Program-made: the position numbers and the translations under genes
The notes under the pieces: generated by a model
Databases searched by the model: none
Told to the model about the DNA's origin: nothing
What the model saw: only the letters and a program-made list of their open reading frames with translations
NCBI RefSeq assembly: GCF_022695515.1
Contig: NZ_JALDPT010000021.1
Coordinates: 24,216 to 88,215, forward strand
Origin: Phenylobacterium aquaticum
Lineage (GTDB): Bacteria > Pseudomonadota > Alphaproteobacteria > Caulobacterales > Caulobacteraceae
Length of the DNA: 64,000 nucleotides
Direction of reading: 5' to 3'
Part shown: piece by piece, positions 9,941 to 19,055 of the stretch
How positions within the stretch are numbered: the stretch's first letter is position 1
Layout of the letters: every line of letters begins with the position of its first letter

Positions 9941-11548
9941 ATGCGCAGGGCGATCGGCGGACTTGTCGCGGGGGTGGTGCTGATGGCGGCGATGACGGGC
10001 TCCAGCGGCCACGCGGCGGAGGATCCCGCCTTCGCGAGCTTCGCCCAGCAGCAGGCGGCGATGGCCGCGGGCCAGACCAGCGCCGAGCGCCTGGTGCAGG
10101 CTTATCTCGCCCGAATCGCGGCCCTGGACCATGCGGGCCCCAGACTCAACAGCGTCATCGCCCTCAACCCCCACGCCCTGGCCGACGCCCGCGCGCTCGA
10201 CGCCGAGCGCAAGGCCGGCCATGTGCGCGGCCCCCTGCACGGGGTGGTGATCCTGTTGAAAGACAATATCGAGTCGGCCGACGACACCGCCACCACCGCC
10301 GGCTCCCTGGCGCTGAAGGACAATGTTACCAACCGCGACGCGCCCCTGGTCAAGCGCCTGACCGACGCCGGCGCCGTGATCCTGGGCAAGACCAATCTGT
10401 CTGAATGGGCGAACTATCGCTCCACCCGCTCGATCAGCGGCTGGAGCGGCGTGGGCGGGCTGGTGCGCAATCCGCACGCGCTGGACCGCAGCGCCTGCGG
10501 CTCCAGCGCCGGGTCCGGCGCGGCGGTCGCCGCCGCCCTCGCCTCCGCGGCGATCGGCACCGAGACGGACGGTTCGGTCACCTGCCCCGCCACCATGAAC
10601 GGCATTGTCGGGCTGAAGCCCACCGTGGGCCTGGTCTCCCGCACCCACATCATCCCGATCTCGGCCAGCCAGGACACGGCCGGGCCCATGACCCGCCACG
10701 TCGCGGACGCCGCGGCCCTGCTCACCGCCATGGCGGGCTCCGATCCCGCCGACCCGGCCACGGCCGCCGCCGATCAACACAAGACCGACTATCTGAAGGC
10801 TCTGGACGCCTCCGCCCTGAAGGGCGCCCGGATCGGCGTCCTGCGCACGACCGCCGGCCGCTCGCCCGACACCGACGCCGTGTTCGAGCGGGCGCTCGCC
10901 GCCCTGAAGGGGGCCGGCGCCACCCTCGTGGAGGTCAAGGCCCCCGACTCCGCCGCCATGGCGGCGGCCGAAAGCCTGGTGCTGCAGGTGGAGTTCAAGG
11001 CCGGGATCAACACCTATCTGGCCTCGACCTCGCCCGACCGGGTTAAGACCCGCACCCTGGCCGACCTGATCGCCTTCAATGCCGCCAGCCCGCGCGAACT
11101 CGCCCTCTTCGGCCAGGAGAGCTTCGAGCGGAGTCAGGCCGGCCCGGGCCTGGACGACCCGGCCTATCTGAAGGCGAAGGCCGACGCCAAGCGCCTGGCC
11201 GGGCCCGAGGGCATCGACCGGCTCCTGGCCGAGGCCAAGGTCGAGGTGCTGGTCGCCGAGAGCGGCGGCCCGAGTTCGGTGGTCGACCCGGTGAACGGCA
11301 GCAAATGGCTGGGCTCGGCCTCGGGTATGCCGGCGGTGGCGGGATATCCGCACCTCACCGTGCCCATGGGCCAGGTCTCGGGCCTACCCGTGGGCTTGTC
11401 GTTCATTGGCCCGGCCTGGTCGGAAGCCCGACTGCTGTCGCTCGGCTACGCCTTCGAGCAGGGGACCCAGGCGAGGATCACCCCGGCGTTCCTGCCCTCG
11501 GTGAGTGTGAGCTCGCCTTACGAGGCGGCGTTCGCGCCGGTGAAGTGA
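9941..11548 (+). CDS. Exported amidase (amidase-signature family)
   Basis: A 535-residue amidase-signature enzyme, which hydrolyses carboxamides with a Ser-cisSer-Lys triad. The Lys is in LLKDNIE (about residue 106), the cis-Ser in ACGSSAGSG (about 187) and the nucleophile in TETDGSVTCPA (about 211). A signal peptide (MRRAIGGLVAGVVLMAAMTG, cut near GHAAED) predicts export to the periplasm, unlike GatA which is cytosolic. No gatB or gatC is nearby. ATG 9941 is preceded by GGTGGGGT; in-frame starts at 9836 and 9917 lack this. Substrate is unknown; amides or short peptides are plausible. Confidence 0.9.
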   Translation: MRRAIGGLVAGVVLMAAMTGSSGHAAEDPAFASFAQQQAAMAAGQTSAERLVQAYLARIAALDHAGPRLNSVIALNPHALADARALDAERKAGHVRGPLHGVVILLKDNIESADDTATTAGSLALKDNVTNRDAPLVKRLTDAGAVILGKTNLSEWANYRSTRSISGWSGVGGLVRNPHALDRSACGSSAGSGAAVAAALASAAIGTETDGSVTCPATMNGIVGLKPTVGLVSRTHIIPISASQDTAGPMTRHVADAAALLTAMAGSDPADPATAAADQHKTDYLKALDASALKGARIGVLRTTAGRSPDTDAVFERALAALKGAGATLVEVKAPDSAAMAAAESLVLQVEFKAGINTYLASTSPDRVKTRTLADLIAFNAASPRELALFGQESFERSQAGPGLDDPAYLKAKADAKRLAGPEGIDRLLAEAKVEVLVAESGGPSSVVDPVNGSKWLGSASGMPAVAGYPHLTVPMGQVSGLPVGLSFIGPAWSEARLLSLGYAFEQGTQARITPAFLPSVSVSSPYEAAFAPVK

Positions 11549-11553
11549 GGGGC

Positions 11554-11916
11554 CTAAGGTTGGCCTCTCGCGGGAATGTGCCGCGCAAGATCCATGGCCT
11601 CATGCAAGATGCGCATGACCCGGACTTCAGCCGCATCAAATTCATAGAGGATCAGGTGCCGGGGATCTGAGACGATGGTCCCGGCGACCCGCGCGCGCTG
11701 CCGACTGTGCCTCAGGTGGTAGACGTAAACCCCGGCGGCCAGGTCCGGTCGCAATTGGCTCCCGACCGCTTTCGGGTCGTCCAAGAGGTCGCGAAGCGCC
11801 ACATCGAGCAGGGCGCTGTAACGGCGGCGAGCCTGTTGACCAAAGACCTCCCCGCTTCGTGCGAGGATTCCCGCAACATCGACTCGGCCTTCCAAGGAAA
11901 GGATCAGGCGACGCAT
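11554..11916 (-). CDS. parE: ParE-family toxin of a type II toxin-antitoxin module
   Basis: A 120-residue RelE/ParE-fold protein with the central segment LRPDLAAGVYVYHLRHSR and the end VMRILHEAMDLARHIP, both characteristic of ParE toxins. ParE toxins poison DNA gyrase. It lies 12 bases after the ParD-like gene on the same strand, in the usual antitoxin-first order. The first ~20 residues are less typical. Function as a gyrase toxin is inferred from family and context. Confidence 0.85.
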   Translation of the reverse strand: MRRLILSLEGRVDVAGILARSGEVFGQQARRRYSALLDVALRDLLDDPKAVGSQLRPDLAAGVYVYHLRHSRQRARVAGTIVSDPRHLILYEFDAAEVRVMRILHEAMDLARHIPARGQP

Positions 11917-11928
11917 GGCGCGATCCGT

Positions 11929-12201
11929 TCAGTCTGTTTCGAAATCGCCGAGACTTTCTAGAAAACCTGCGATCTCATGGGCCTCAAGGCTAATGAACCG
12001 ACCGGCCTCAATATCCCTGCGCCCCACGGCGATCGCCTGGCGCAGCGCCTCCAGCTTCAACTCATCCTCTTGCTGCTGGCGTTCAAGCAGGCGCAGCGCC
12101 TCGCGAACCACCTCGCTGGCGTTCTGGAAGCGGCCGGACTCGACATTCATGTCGATGAACTGGGCCAGATGATCGGTGAGATTGACGTTGCGCGCGGTCA
12201 C
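11929..12201 (-). CDS. parD: ParD-family antitoxin
   Basis: A 90-residue protein with an N-terminal ribbon-helix-helix DNA-binding domain (NVNLTDHLAQFID and RFQNASEVVREALRLLE), the hallmark of ParD. The C-terminal half is the charged, flexible region that wraps and neutralises ParE. The start is GTG 12201, preceded by GAGGGAGC. It is expected to autorepress the operon. Confidence 0.88.
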   Translation of the reverse strand: MTARNVNLTDHLAQFIDMNVESGRFQNASEVVREALRLLERQQQEDELKLEALRQAIAVGRRDIEAGRFISLEAHEIAGFLESLGDFETD

Positions 12202-12272
12202 GATGAGGCTCCCTCGACCTCATCAGACTAGAATTGCTGTCAATCTTTGACAACAGGCCGGCAGGCCACCGC

Positions 12273-12431
12273 CTAGTGCGGCCGCAGCACGTCGATCGGC
12301 GGCGGCGGGGGGATCACGCGGCTGGGCGCGGGCGCCGTCGGGTGGGGAATATGCCGGGGCTCGGAGGCGCAGGCGGCCAGGGCCGAGAGCGTCAGGCCCG
12401 CGGCGGCGACGAGCAGGAGCCGGCTCAGCAC
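12273..12431 (-). CDS. Small lipoprotein
   Basis: A 52-residue lipoprotein. The N-terminus MLSRLLLVAAAGLTLSALAAC has a textbook lipobox LAAC (Cys at 21). The mature part is only ~32 residues and very proline-rich (IPPPPPIDVLRPH). GTG 12431 overlaps the end of the upstream gene by 7 bases, so it is coupled as the last gene of the operon running from 16178. Small proline-rich lipoproteins of this kind often act as envelope linkers, but nothing here proves that. Confidence 0.7.
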   Translation of the reverse strand: MLSRLLLVAAAGLTLSALAACASEPRHIPHPTAPAPSRVIPPPPPIDVLRPH

Positions 12432-13042
12432 TTGAGGGCCCCGATGCCGACCATGCCGTTCTGAGCGCCCAGGCCGATGACATGGTCGCCCACCGCCACC
12501 CCGACCGCAGCCGAGTCACGGCCGGCCGCCAGGGTCGGGCCAAGCACCGCCATGTCGCCGCGATTGCCGGCGAACAGGCCCAGGCCCAGCTTGAAGCAGT
12601 CATGCTCGCGCATCAGGCTGCCATCGCCGTCCATGCGCCAGGTCTGGCCGGTGCGGCCGTCGAAGCCGGTGATCTGGGCGCTGTCGCCCACCGGACGGAT
12701 CGAATAGGCGTCGCCGCCGGGCGTACCGTCCACGGTGCAGACTTCCGGCGTGCCATGCTGGCCCAGATCGCCGGCCACGTGGGCGGCCGAGCGGGTGCGC
12801 GGGTTATAGGCGGTGACTTCGGTGCGCTGGGTCTGGTCGACGAAGACCTGGGTCCCACTGCGCGAGTCGTAGGTCATGATGTCGGGGGCCTGGCCGGTCA
12901 GGGCCTGTTGCCCGCAGCCGCCGCCGGCGCCGCGCCCTGGGCCGGGTTGGGCGACCGCCGGAGCGGTCCAGATCAGGCAGCTGGACGCGACCGTCACCGC
13001 CGCGGCGAGGAGCGCCGTCGTCTTGCGGGGGGAAATCGTCAT
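12425..13042 (-). CDS. Hypothetical secreted protein
   Basis: A 205-residue exported protein I do not recognise. It has a signal peptide (Arg/Lys start, hydrophobic to about residue 30, cleaved near AVAQ) and then a glycine-rich segment. The mature part carries short repeated beta-like segments (DSRSGTQVFVDQTQ, NPRTRSAAHVAGD, DGRTGQTWRMDGD), each with a D/N-x-R-T/S-G/R turn, suggesting a small beta-propeller or beta-solenoid. Three or four Cys may form disulfides. The ATG overlaps the upstream stop as ATGA and the stop overlaps the next gene, so it is embedded in the operon. Confidence 0.7.
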   Translation of the reverse strand: MTISPRKTTALLAAAVTVASSCLIWTAPAVAQPGPGRGAGGGCGQQALTGQAPDIMTYDSRSGTQVFVDQTQRTEVTAYNPRTRSAAHVAGDLGQHGTPEVCTVDGTPGGDAYSIRPVGDSAQITGFDGRTGQTWRMDGDGSLMREHDCFKLGLGLFAGNRGDMAVLGPTLAAGRDSAAVGVAVGDHVIGLGAQNGMVGIGALKC

Positions 13043-14505
13043 TTCGGAGATCCTCCTTGGCTCGCGCCACGGGAATTGGGGGCGGCGCCCCCGTTGGAAT
13101 AGGGGCCGGCGCCCGGCAGCGGCGCGGCGACCGAGGGACGACCGGCCGGGGCGTAGGCGGCCGGGGCCGAAGGCGGGCCGCCCTTGAAGCTCGGGGTGGC
13201 CAGAGCCTCCTGCTCGCTGTCGAGCACAGCCTGGAAGCTGTCGAAGGTCGGCAGGGTGGTGCGGGTATGGCCGCCGCCCAGTTCCGGCGCCTCGAACCAG
13301 GGGCGGCAGGTCAGGGCGCCTTCGAAGAAGCCGCTCTTCAGGGCCGCGCAGCCGTCCTTGGCCGCGAACACGGTGTTGTCGACGCTCCGCACCTGGGCCC
13401 CGCGTTCGGCGAAGATGCCCGAGCGCATCACGCCCTGGATCCGGGCCTGGGACACGTAAGTTGTCCCGGCGGCGGCATAGACCCCAACCTCGTCGGCGCT
13501 GAGCAGGGCCTTGGAGACGCGGGTGGTCGGACCTTCGACCAGCAGGGCCCAGTCGGCGCCGGTGATCGAGGGGCTGCGCAGATTGACCTCGCCGGCGCCG
13601 GACACATAGGCCCCGCGCGAGAAGCCGTTGATGTCCAGGCCGCTGACCTCGATCAGCTGCGAGGCGCCGACCTCGGTCAGCACCAGACCCGCCGAGGCGG
13701 CCGAGCGCTGCGATCCGGTCCAGTCGTCGAGCCGCACCAGTTCCAGGTCGTCGATCTTGACGTCGTCGGTGGGCGTGGCCTTCAAGCCGATCACCGCGGC
13801 GCCGATGGTGACGTGGTTGATCTTCAGACGGCCGCGGGTGGTCACGGCCGGCGCCTGGCTGCGGGAGACGATCCGGCTGTCGGCCAGGGTCAGCTTGCTG
13901 TCGCCGGCCAGCGCAATGGCGCCGCCCGCGCCCGAATAGGCCAGGCTGGTGTTGTAGAGGTTGAGTTCGTCGGTCTGGCCCAGGATGCAGGGGGCCTCGG
14001 CGCCCTCGGCCTGGCCGATGGTCAGGTCCTGGAGGGTCACCCAGATGGCCGGGGCCAGGCGCAAACAGGGCTGGCCGGGGGGCGCGATGAGCAGGGGGCG
14101 GGCGAAGCTCAGGGGCGCGCGGGCGTCGCCCACGATGCGCACCGGGCGATTGACGACCACCGCCTCCTCGCAGGCGCGGCCATTGGACGAGGTGAGCGTA
14201 ATGGTCGCCCCGTTCCAGCTGCGCTCGATCGTGTCGCTGATCTGGCCGGGCCAGGCATAGGCGCAGTCGATATAGGTCGAGGGGTAGTAGCTGCGGGTGT
14301 TGCCGTAGCCATAGCCCGGCTTCCGGCGATGGGTGGTCCCCTTGCAGCGGATGTCGGGATTGGTCAGCAGGCCGAAGCAGGGCCGGATCACCGCGTCCAC
14401 GCGGGCGTCGGGGGCGGCCAGGGCCGGAGCCGGCGCGACGATATCGGCCGCCAGGATCAGGGCCAGGGCGATGAGGCCGTTGAGCAGATTACGCATGAGG
14501 GTCAT
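13039..14505 (-). CDS. Right-handed parallel beta-helix exported protein
   Basis: A 488-residue protein with a signal peptide (starts MTLMRNLLNGLIALALILAA, cleaved near ALAA). Residues ~120-400 show regular turns of hydrophobic/Asn/Gly strands (LTIGQAEGAEAP, LNLYNTSLAYSGAGGAIAL, LTLADSRIVSR, VNLRSPSITGADWALLV) typical of right-handed beta-helices, as in pectate lyase-like and surface proteins. The C-terminal ~60 residues are a disordered Pro/Gly/Ser-rich tail. No catalytic pectate-lyase or hydrolase motif was found, so a structural or binding role is more likely. It starts immediately after the Sel1 lipoprotein stop. Confidence 0.78.
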   Translation of the reverse strand: MTLMRNLLNGLIALALILAADIVAPAPALAAPDARVDAVIRPCFGLLTNPDIRCKGTTHRRKPGYGYGNTRSYYPSTYIDCAYAWPGQISDTIERSWNGATITLTSSNGRACEEAVVVNRPVRIVGDARAPLSFARPLLIAPPGQPCLRLAPAIWVTLQDLTIGQAEGAEAPCILGQTDELNLYNTSLAYSGAGGAIALAGDSKLTLADSRIVSRSQAPAVTTRGRLKINHVTIGAAVIGLKATPTDDVKIDDLELVRLDDWTGSQRSAASAGLVLTEVGASQLIEVSGLDINGFSRGAYVSGAGEVNLRSPSITGADWALLVEGPTTRVSKALLSADEVGVYAAAGTTYVSQARIQGVMRSGIFAERGAQVRSVDNTVFAAKDGCAALKSGFFEGALTCRPWFEAPELGGGHTRTTLPTFDSFQAVLDSEQEALATPSFKGGPPSAPAAYAPAGRPSVAAPLPGAGPYSNGGAAPNSRGASQGGSPK

Positions 14506-16178
14506 CTATCTGTACCCCTCGCTTTGGGGCCGCACGGGACGGATCGTCAGACTGTCAGGCCGGCCCGGGCCGGGCCTCTGAGGCGGACCATAGCCGCCGG
14601 CGCCCTGACGCGGGCCGCCACCGATGTCCTGGCCGTAGCCGCCGGACGGGCCGGGACCATAGCCGCCGCCGGGCCCCTGGCTTGGGCCGTAGCCGCCGCC
14701 CTGGCCATAGGGCTCGCGGACCGGGCGCCGTTCGCCATCGTCCTGGTAGGAGCCGTAGCCGTCGCGTTGGGGTTGGCCGGAAACCTGGGCCAGCACGTTG
14801 CGCAGGCGGGTCACCGAAGGGCTGAAGCCGGAGAGCGCGGAGTCGATCTGGTAGACCACCGCCTGGGCGCGGTCCTGGTCGGCGATGCCCGCCACGCCGA
14901 GCGAGAAATAGGTCGACATGGCGTACTTGGCTTCCGGGCTGCCCTGCTTCTCGGCTTCCGAGAACCAGTGGAAGGCGCGGGCGTAGTCACGCGGCACGCC
15001 GACGCCCTCGGCGTACATCACCGCCAGCACCAGTTGGGAGTTGGGCGAGCCGTTGACCGCCGCGTACTGGATGGCGCGAACCTTCTCCAGCGGGCTCAGG
15101 CGGCCTGTGCCCGGCCGGCCCAGCATGCCCTGCATGGCGCTGGCTTCCGCCGACCCCAGCTGGTTCTCATGCTGCGGCGGACGCGGGGTGATCCGCAGAT
15201 AGGTGAGCGCCCGCCCGACATGGATGAAGGGCAGTTCGTTGATGCGGCCGAGCGCCACGGCGCCCGCCTCCCCGGCGGCGTCGCTTTCGTCCGAATGGGG
15301 CACGCCGGAGGCCGGGGCCTCGGGCGGATAGAACTCGTAGGGCGGGACCCAGCGCACGGCGGTGGCCTGGGCGTCGGCCGCGAGCGCCGCCCGCTCGGGC
15401 GAGGACCGCTCGAAGTCCTTCAGCATCACATAGCCGGCCACGTCGCCGGCCTGGGTGGCCAGGTAATTGTAGAGATAGACGTCGACGTCGTTGCGTGTGA
15501 ACAGGGTCGCTGAAGCCGGCGGCTTCACGCGCGTCAAGTCCTTGGGATTGATCGGTGAATTGTCCGGCGGGTCGCCGAACGGTCCGAAGGACACGTCATG
15601 CAGGCGCGCCAGGGTGCGGAAGCCATAGGCGCCCTGGGTCGAGAGCACATAGATCACCCGGTTGCGCACGTCCTGGCGCTCGTCGGAGCTCATCAGGTTC
15701 AGCAGCCGCTCAAGGGCGTAATAGGCGCCGCGGCGCTCGGCCGTGCGGCAGTCGGTGACCTTGCGCGGGCCGCGCTCGTTCGGGCGCCGATCGGATAGGG
15801 CACGATCGGCGAATAGCCGTCGGGATTGGACAGGGCGAGCTCGTACCAGACCGCGGCTTCCACCGGGTCTTCCAGGTTGCGCTCGCGCGCGTCGCGGCCG
15901 GAATAGCGGCGGGCGAGATCGATCTGGGCGAAGAAGTCGCCGTGGAACGCCTGGCGGCGCAGGAAGCGGACGTCCTGCTCCTGGGCGTTGAACTGGGGCG
16001 CGACGCCGATCGGACCCTGCGGCCTGGGACAGGTCGCGTTGGCCGCGGCGAATCGAGAGCCTGGACCATTGGGGGGCTGGCAGCCGCCCATCAACGGCAC
16101 CAGACCCGCCATCACCAAAATCGTGAGCGCTCTGCGCCCCCACCGGCGGGCGTCCAGGGCAGCTTCATGTCGGTCCAT
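14506..16178 (-). CDS. Sel1-repeat lipoprotein (one apparent frameshift)
   Basis: The gene starts at ATG 16178 (GGGGGAG upstream) with MDRHEAALDARRWGRRALTI and a lipobox LMGGC. The N-terminal frame contains helical repeat sequence (AFHGDFFAQIDLARRYS, DPVEAAVWYELAL). Near 15782-15784 the frame shifts: restoring one base in a GGG run joins YPIGA to NERGPRKVTDCRTAERR. The rest contains Sel1-type repeats (QLVLAVMYAEGVGVPRDYA, AFHWFSEAEKQGSPEAKYAM) and a Gly/Tyr/Pro-rich tail. Corrected length is about 557 residues. Sel1 lipoproteins usually scaffold envelope complexes. It is the first gene of the four-gene operon and has a TTAACCAT motif just upstream. Confidence 0.78.
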
Positions 16179-16547
16179 GCGCTCCCCCAAGCGTTAACCA
16201 TAATTCCACAGCTTCACTAGCGTCTCTGGACCGCTGTCTGTCAAGCGCTCCAGCAACGCTTTGCACTCTGAACAGATTCACCTGACAGGTACATGAACAG
16301 CTTGAGGGGGCGCCAAGCCTTGGAATGTCCCGATTTCGCCTGTGAGGCGAAGTCAAACTCAATCAAGAAGTTCTTCGCGGCTCACGGGAAAACATTGCCG
16401 ACGGGACTTGAGATCAGTGAGACAGTACTTTGTTGCTTGACTATGGTTGCGACCTGTTCAGTCGCCAAGACTTCCACGCCTTCGATTCGGGGGACTGATC
16501 GGGCGTGAAGGCGCCCCTCCCCGTCGCCGGAGAGGGGCGTCCGATCC
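16179..16547. other. 369-bp intergenic region with no convincing gene
   Basis: This stretch separates the Sel1 operon from the acyl-CoA dehydrogenases and has noticeably lower GC than its surroundings. It holds a CtrA half-site-like TTAACCAT at 16194, a short open frame (16293-16508) without family features, and a hairpin at 16512-16539. It is probably the promoter region of the Sel1 operon plus the 3' end of the dehydrogenase transcript. Confidence 0.6.
16512..16539 (-). terminator. Hairpin downstream of acyl-CoA dehydrogenase operon
   Basis: CGCCCCTC pairs with GAGGGGCG, with a further short inner stem. It lies 8 bases beyond the stop of the minus-strand dehydrogenase. No T-run follows on the minus strand, so it may be a transcript-end stabiliser rather than a full intrinsic terminator. 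Confidence 0.5.
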
Positions 16548-17774
16548 TTAACGGCCGGTGGGCATGTCCTTGAACGGAATGTCCTTGTCGACCCGGATGT
16601 CGCCGGGCAGGCCCAGGACCCGCTCGGCGATGATGTTCTTCAGGATCTCGTCCGTGCCGCCAGCGATCCGCAGGCCCGGGGCGAACATCACCGAGGAATG
16701 GAAGCCGCCGCGCAGGGCCGCCAGGTTGGGATCATTGATGATGCCGTACTGATCGAGCATCTCGACGGCGGTGTTGCCGAGCTCCTGCATCTGGACCGCC
16801 GAGACGATCTTGCCGATCGAGCTCTCCGGTCCCGGGGTCTGACCCCGCGAGAGCGCGGTCATGGTCCGGTTGCGGGTGTGCTTGAGGCCCTCGGCCTGGA
16901 CGTACCAGTCCGCCAGCTTCTCGCGCAGGGCGCCGTCCTTCAGGGCCGAGCCGCCGTCGAGGCCAGGCGTCTGGCGCGCGGCTTCCATGAACTCGCTCCA
17001 GCCGGCGCCGGTCGCCCCGCCCACGGCCAGGCGCTCGTTCATCAGGGTGACCAGGCTGACCTTCCAGCCGTCGCCTTCCCCGCCGAGGCGCTGGCTGTCT
17101 TTGACCCGGACATCGGTGAAGAAGACCTCGTTGAAGCCCGAGCCGCCCGACATCTGGTGGATCGGCTTCACCTCCACGCCCGGATCATGCATGTCGATCC
17201 AGAACATGGTGAGGCCCTTGTGCTTGGGCACGTCGGGATTGGTACGGCAGATGACGATGCCGAAGTCCGAGAACTGGGCCCCCGTCGTCCACACCTTCTG
17301 GCCGTTTATGATCCAGTCGCCCGAGCCGTCCGGCGCGCGTTCCGCCTTGGTCCGCGAGCCGGCCACGTCCGAGCCGCCCGAGGGTTCGGAGAACAGCTGG
17401 CACCAGATCTCCTCGCCGCGGATGGCCGGGCCCACGAAGCGCTTCTTGGTGGCCTCGTCGGCGAAGGTCATGACCGTGGGCACGCACATGCCCAGGCCGA
17501 TCTGGAACGGGTTGGGCGGGATCGGATACTTGGCTTCCTCGGCGCCGAAGATCACCGTCTGGATCGGGGTGCCGCCCTGCCCGCCCCATTCCTTGGGCCA
17601 GGTGATGCAGGCGTAGCCGGCGGCCGCCTTCTTGGCCTGCCAGGCCTTGGAGGCCTCCAGGCTGTCGCCGCCTTCGGGATCGCCGCCGGCATAGGTCTTG
17701 GGGGCGTTGGCCGCGAGCCAGTCCTGGACCTGCTTGCGATAGGCGGCTTCGTCGGGAGAATCGTTGAAGTCCAT
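16548..17774 (-). CDS. Acyl-CoA dehydrogenase
   Basis: A 408-residue flavoprotein of the acyl-CoA dehydrogenase family. FAD/substrate signatures include CQLFSEPSGGSDVAGSRTKA, WIINGQKVWTTGAQFSDFGI and the C-terminal GGTDEILKNIIAERVLGLP. It oxidises an acyl-CoA to the 2,3-enoyl-CoA, passing electrons to ETF. It is 14 bases downstream of a second dehydrogenase gene on the same strand. Such adjacent pairs often form heteromeric dehydrogenases, for example for sterol side chains or branched acyl-CoAs. The exact substrate is unknown. Confidence 0.93.
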   Translation of the reverse strand: MDFNDSPDEAAYRKQVQDWLAANAPKTYAGGDPEGGDSLEASKAWQAKKAAAGYACITWPKEWGGQGGTPIQTVIFGAEEAKYPIPPNPFQIGLGMCVPTVMTFADEATKKRFVGPAIRGEEIWCQLFSEPSGGSDVAGSRTKAERAPDGSGDWIINGQKVWTTGAQFSDFGIVICRTNPDVPKHKGLTMFWIDMHDPGVEVKPIHQMSGGSGFNEVFFTDVRVKDSQRLGGEGDGWKVSLVTLMNERLAVGGATGAGWSEFMEAARQTPGLDGGSALKDGALREKLADWYVQAEGLKHTRNRTMTALSRGQTPGPESSIGKIVSAVQMQELGNTAVEMLDQYGIINDPNLAALRGGFHSSVMFAPGLRIAGGTDEILKNIIAERVLGLPGDIRVDKDIPFKDMPTGR

Positions 17775-17788
17775 GATCTCAATCTCCT

Positions 17789-18910
17789 TTAGGCGGCCGC
17801 CGCGTTGCGGCGTTCGAGGTGGCTGACGAGACGTTCCTTCCAGACCCGGGGCGCGCCCGCGACCAGAGAAAGCTGGCGCGAGCGCCGATAATAGAGGTGG
17901 CAGTCCATTTCCCAGGTGAAGCCGATGCCGCCGTGGGTCTGGATGTTTTCCTTGGAGGCGAACCAGAAGGCTTCCGATCCGGCGATCCGCGCGGCGCTGG
18001 CGGCGACCGGCAGTTCGGGGGCGTTGGTGTTGAGCGCCCAGGCCCCATAATAGGCATTGGAGCGGGCCAGCTCGTTCTTGACGTACATGTCGGCCAGCTT
18101 GTGCTTGATCGCCTGGTAGGAGGCGATGACGCGGCCGAAGGCGTAGCGCTCAAGCGCATATTCCTTGGCCATGTCCAGGCAGCGGTCCGCGCCGCCGCAC
18201 TGTTCGAAGCTCAGCAGCACCGCCGCGCGGTCCAGGACCTGTTCGAGCAGGGCGAGGCCCTCGCCGGCCGGGCCGAGACGCTGGGCCGCGGCGCCGGCGA
18301 ACACCAGCTTGGCCGCATCGCGGGTGGGATCGAGGGTCTTGACCGCCTCGCGGGTGACGCCGCCAGCCGCCAGATCGACCAGGAACAGGGAGAGCTTGCC
18401 GCCCTCCTTGGCCAGCACCAGGGCCACCTCGGCGATGTCGCCGTCGGTCACCGGGATCTTGGCGCCCGAGAGCTTGCCGTCGGTCACGGTCGCCTGGACC
18501 GTGGCGGCGGTCACCGGACCGGGGCCTTCCGAACTCGCCACGCAGCCGATCACCTCGCCGGCCGCGATCTTGGGCAGCAGGCGCGCCTTCTGGTCGGCGT
18601 CGCCCGCCAGCATCACCGCCTCGGCCAGGAAATAGACCGTCGAGGCGAAGGGAATCGGAGCGACCACGCGGCCGAGCTCCTCGGCGATCACGCAGAGCTC
18701 CAGGTGGCCCAGGCCCAGGCCGCCATGTTCCTCGGGGATCGCGGCGCCCAGCCAGCCCTGTTCGGCGACCGCCTTCCAGAGGTCGGCGTCATAGGCCTTG
18801 CCGTCGTCGTCCAGGACCTTGCGGACCCGGGCCGTCTGGCAATTGGCCTCGAGGAACTTGCGCGCCTCGCTCTTCAGAAACTTCTGATCGTCTGAAAAAT
18901 CGAAATTCAT
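17789..18910 (-). CDS. Acyl-CoA dehydrogenase
   Basis: A 373-residue acyl-CoA dehydrogenase, shorter than its partner, opening MNFDFSDDQKFLKSEARKFL. It has the family helices FGRVIASYQAIKHKLADMYV and the FAD-site-like IQTHGGIGFTWEMD. The middle domain (ASSEGPGPVTAATVQATVTD) lacks the strict TEPxxGSD motif of the partner, which fits the non-catalytic or divergent member of an alpha2beta2 pair. It is the first gene of this two-gene operon. Confidence 0.9.
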   Translation of the reverse strand: MNFDFSDDQKFLKSEARKFLEANCQTARVRKVLDDDGKAYDADLWKAVAEQGWLGAAIPEEHGGLGLGHLELCVIAEELGRVVAPIPFASTVYFLAEAVMLAGDADQKARLLPKIAAGEVIGCVASSEGPGPVTAATVQATVTDGKLSGAKIPVTDGDIAEVALVLAKEGGKLSLFLVDLAAGGVTREAVKTLDPTRDAAKLVFAGAAAQRLGPAGEGLALLEQVLDRAAVLLSFEQCGGADRCLDMAKEYALERYAFGRVIASYQAIKHKLADMYVKNELARSNAYYGAWALNTNAPELPVAASAARIAGSEAFWFASKENIQTHGGIGFTWEMDCHLYYRRSRQLSLVAGAPRVWKERLVSHLERRNAAAA

Positions 18911-19055
18911 GTCCGCCCATCCCGCCGTCGAGGTCGGTTAAAAGGTTTCGTCGCGCGCACCATAGCGATGGCGAAGCCCATGAAAAGATTGACCTCGCGT
19001 CAAGGATTTCAGGGTCTTATGCGGCCCTTGCAGTCGGGCTCAGGGGCGCGTGCGG

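Noticed and set aside
14506..16178. Sel1, pleC, ccmF and similar genes as pseudogenes or programmed frameshifts
   Set aside because: Each break needs only one base at or beside a G/C run, no slippery-heptamer signal is visible and nine occur in 64 kb, so sequence error is simpler.
16293..16508. 71-residue open frame in the low-GC intergenic region
   Set aside because: No ribosome binding site, no family features and ordinary spacing for a promoter region; kept only as part of the intergenic entry.
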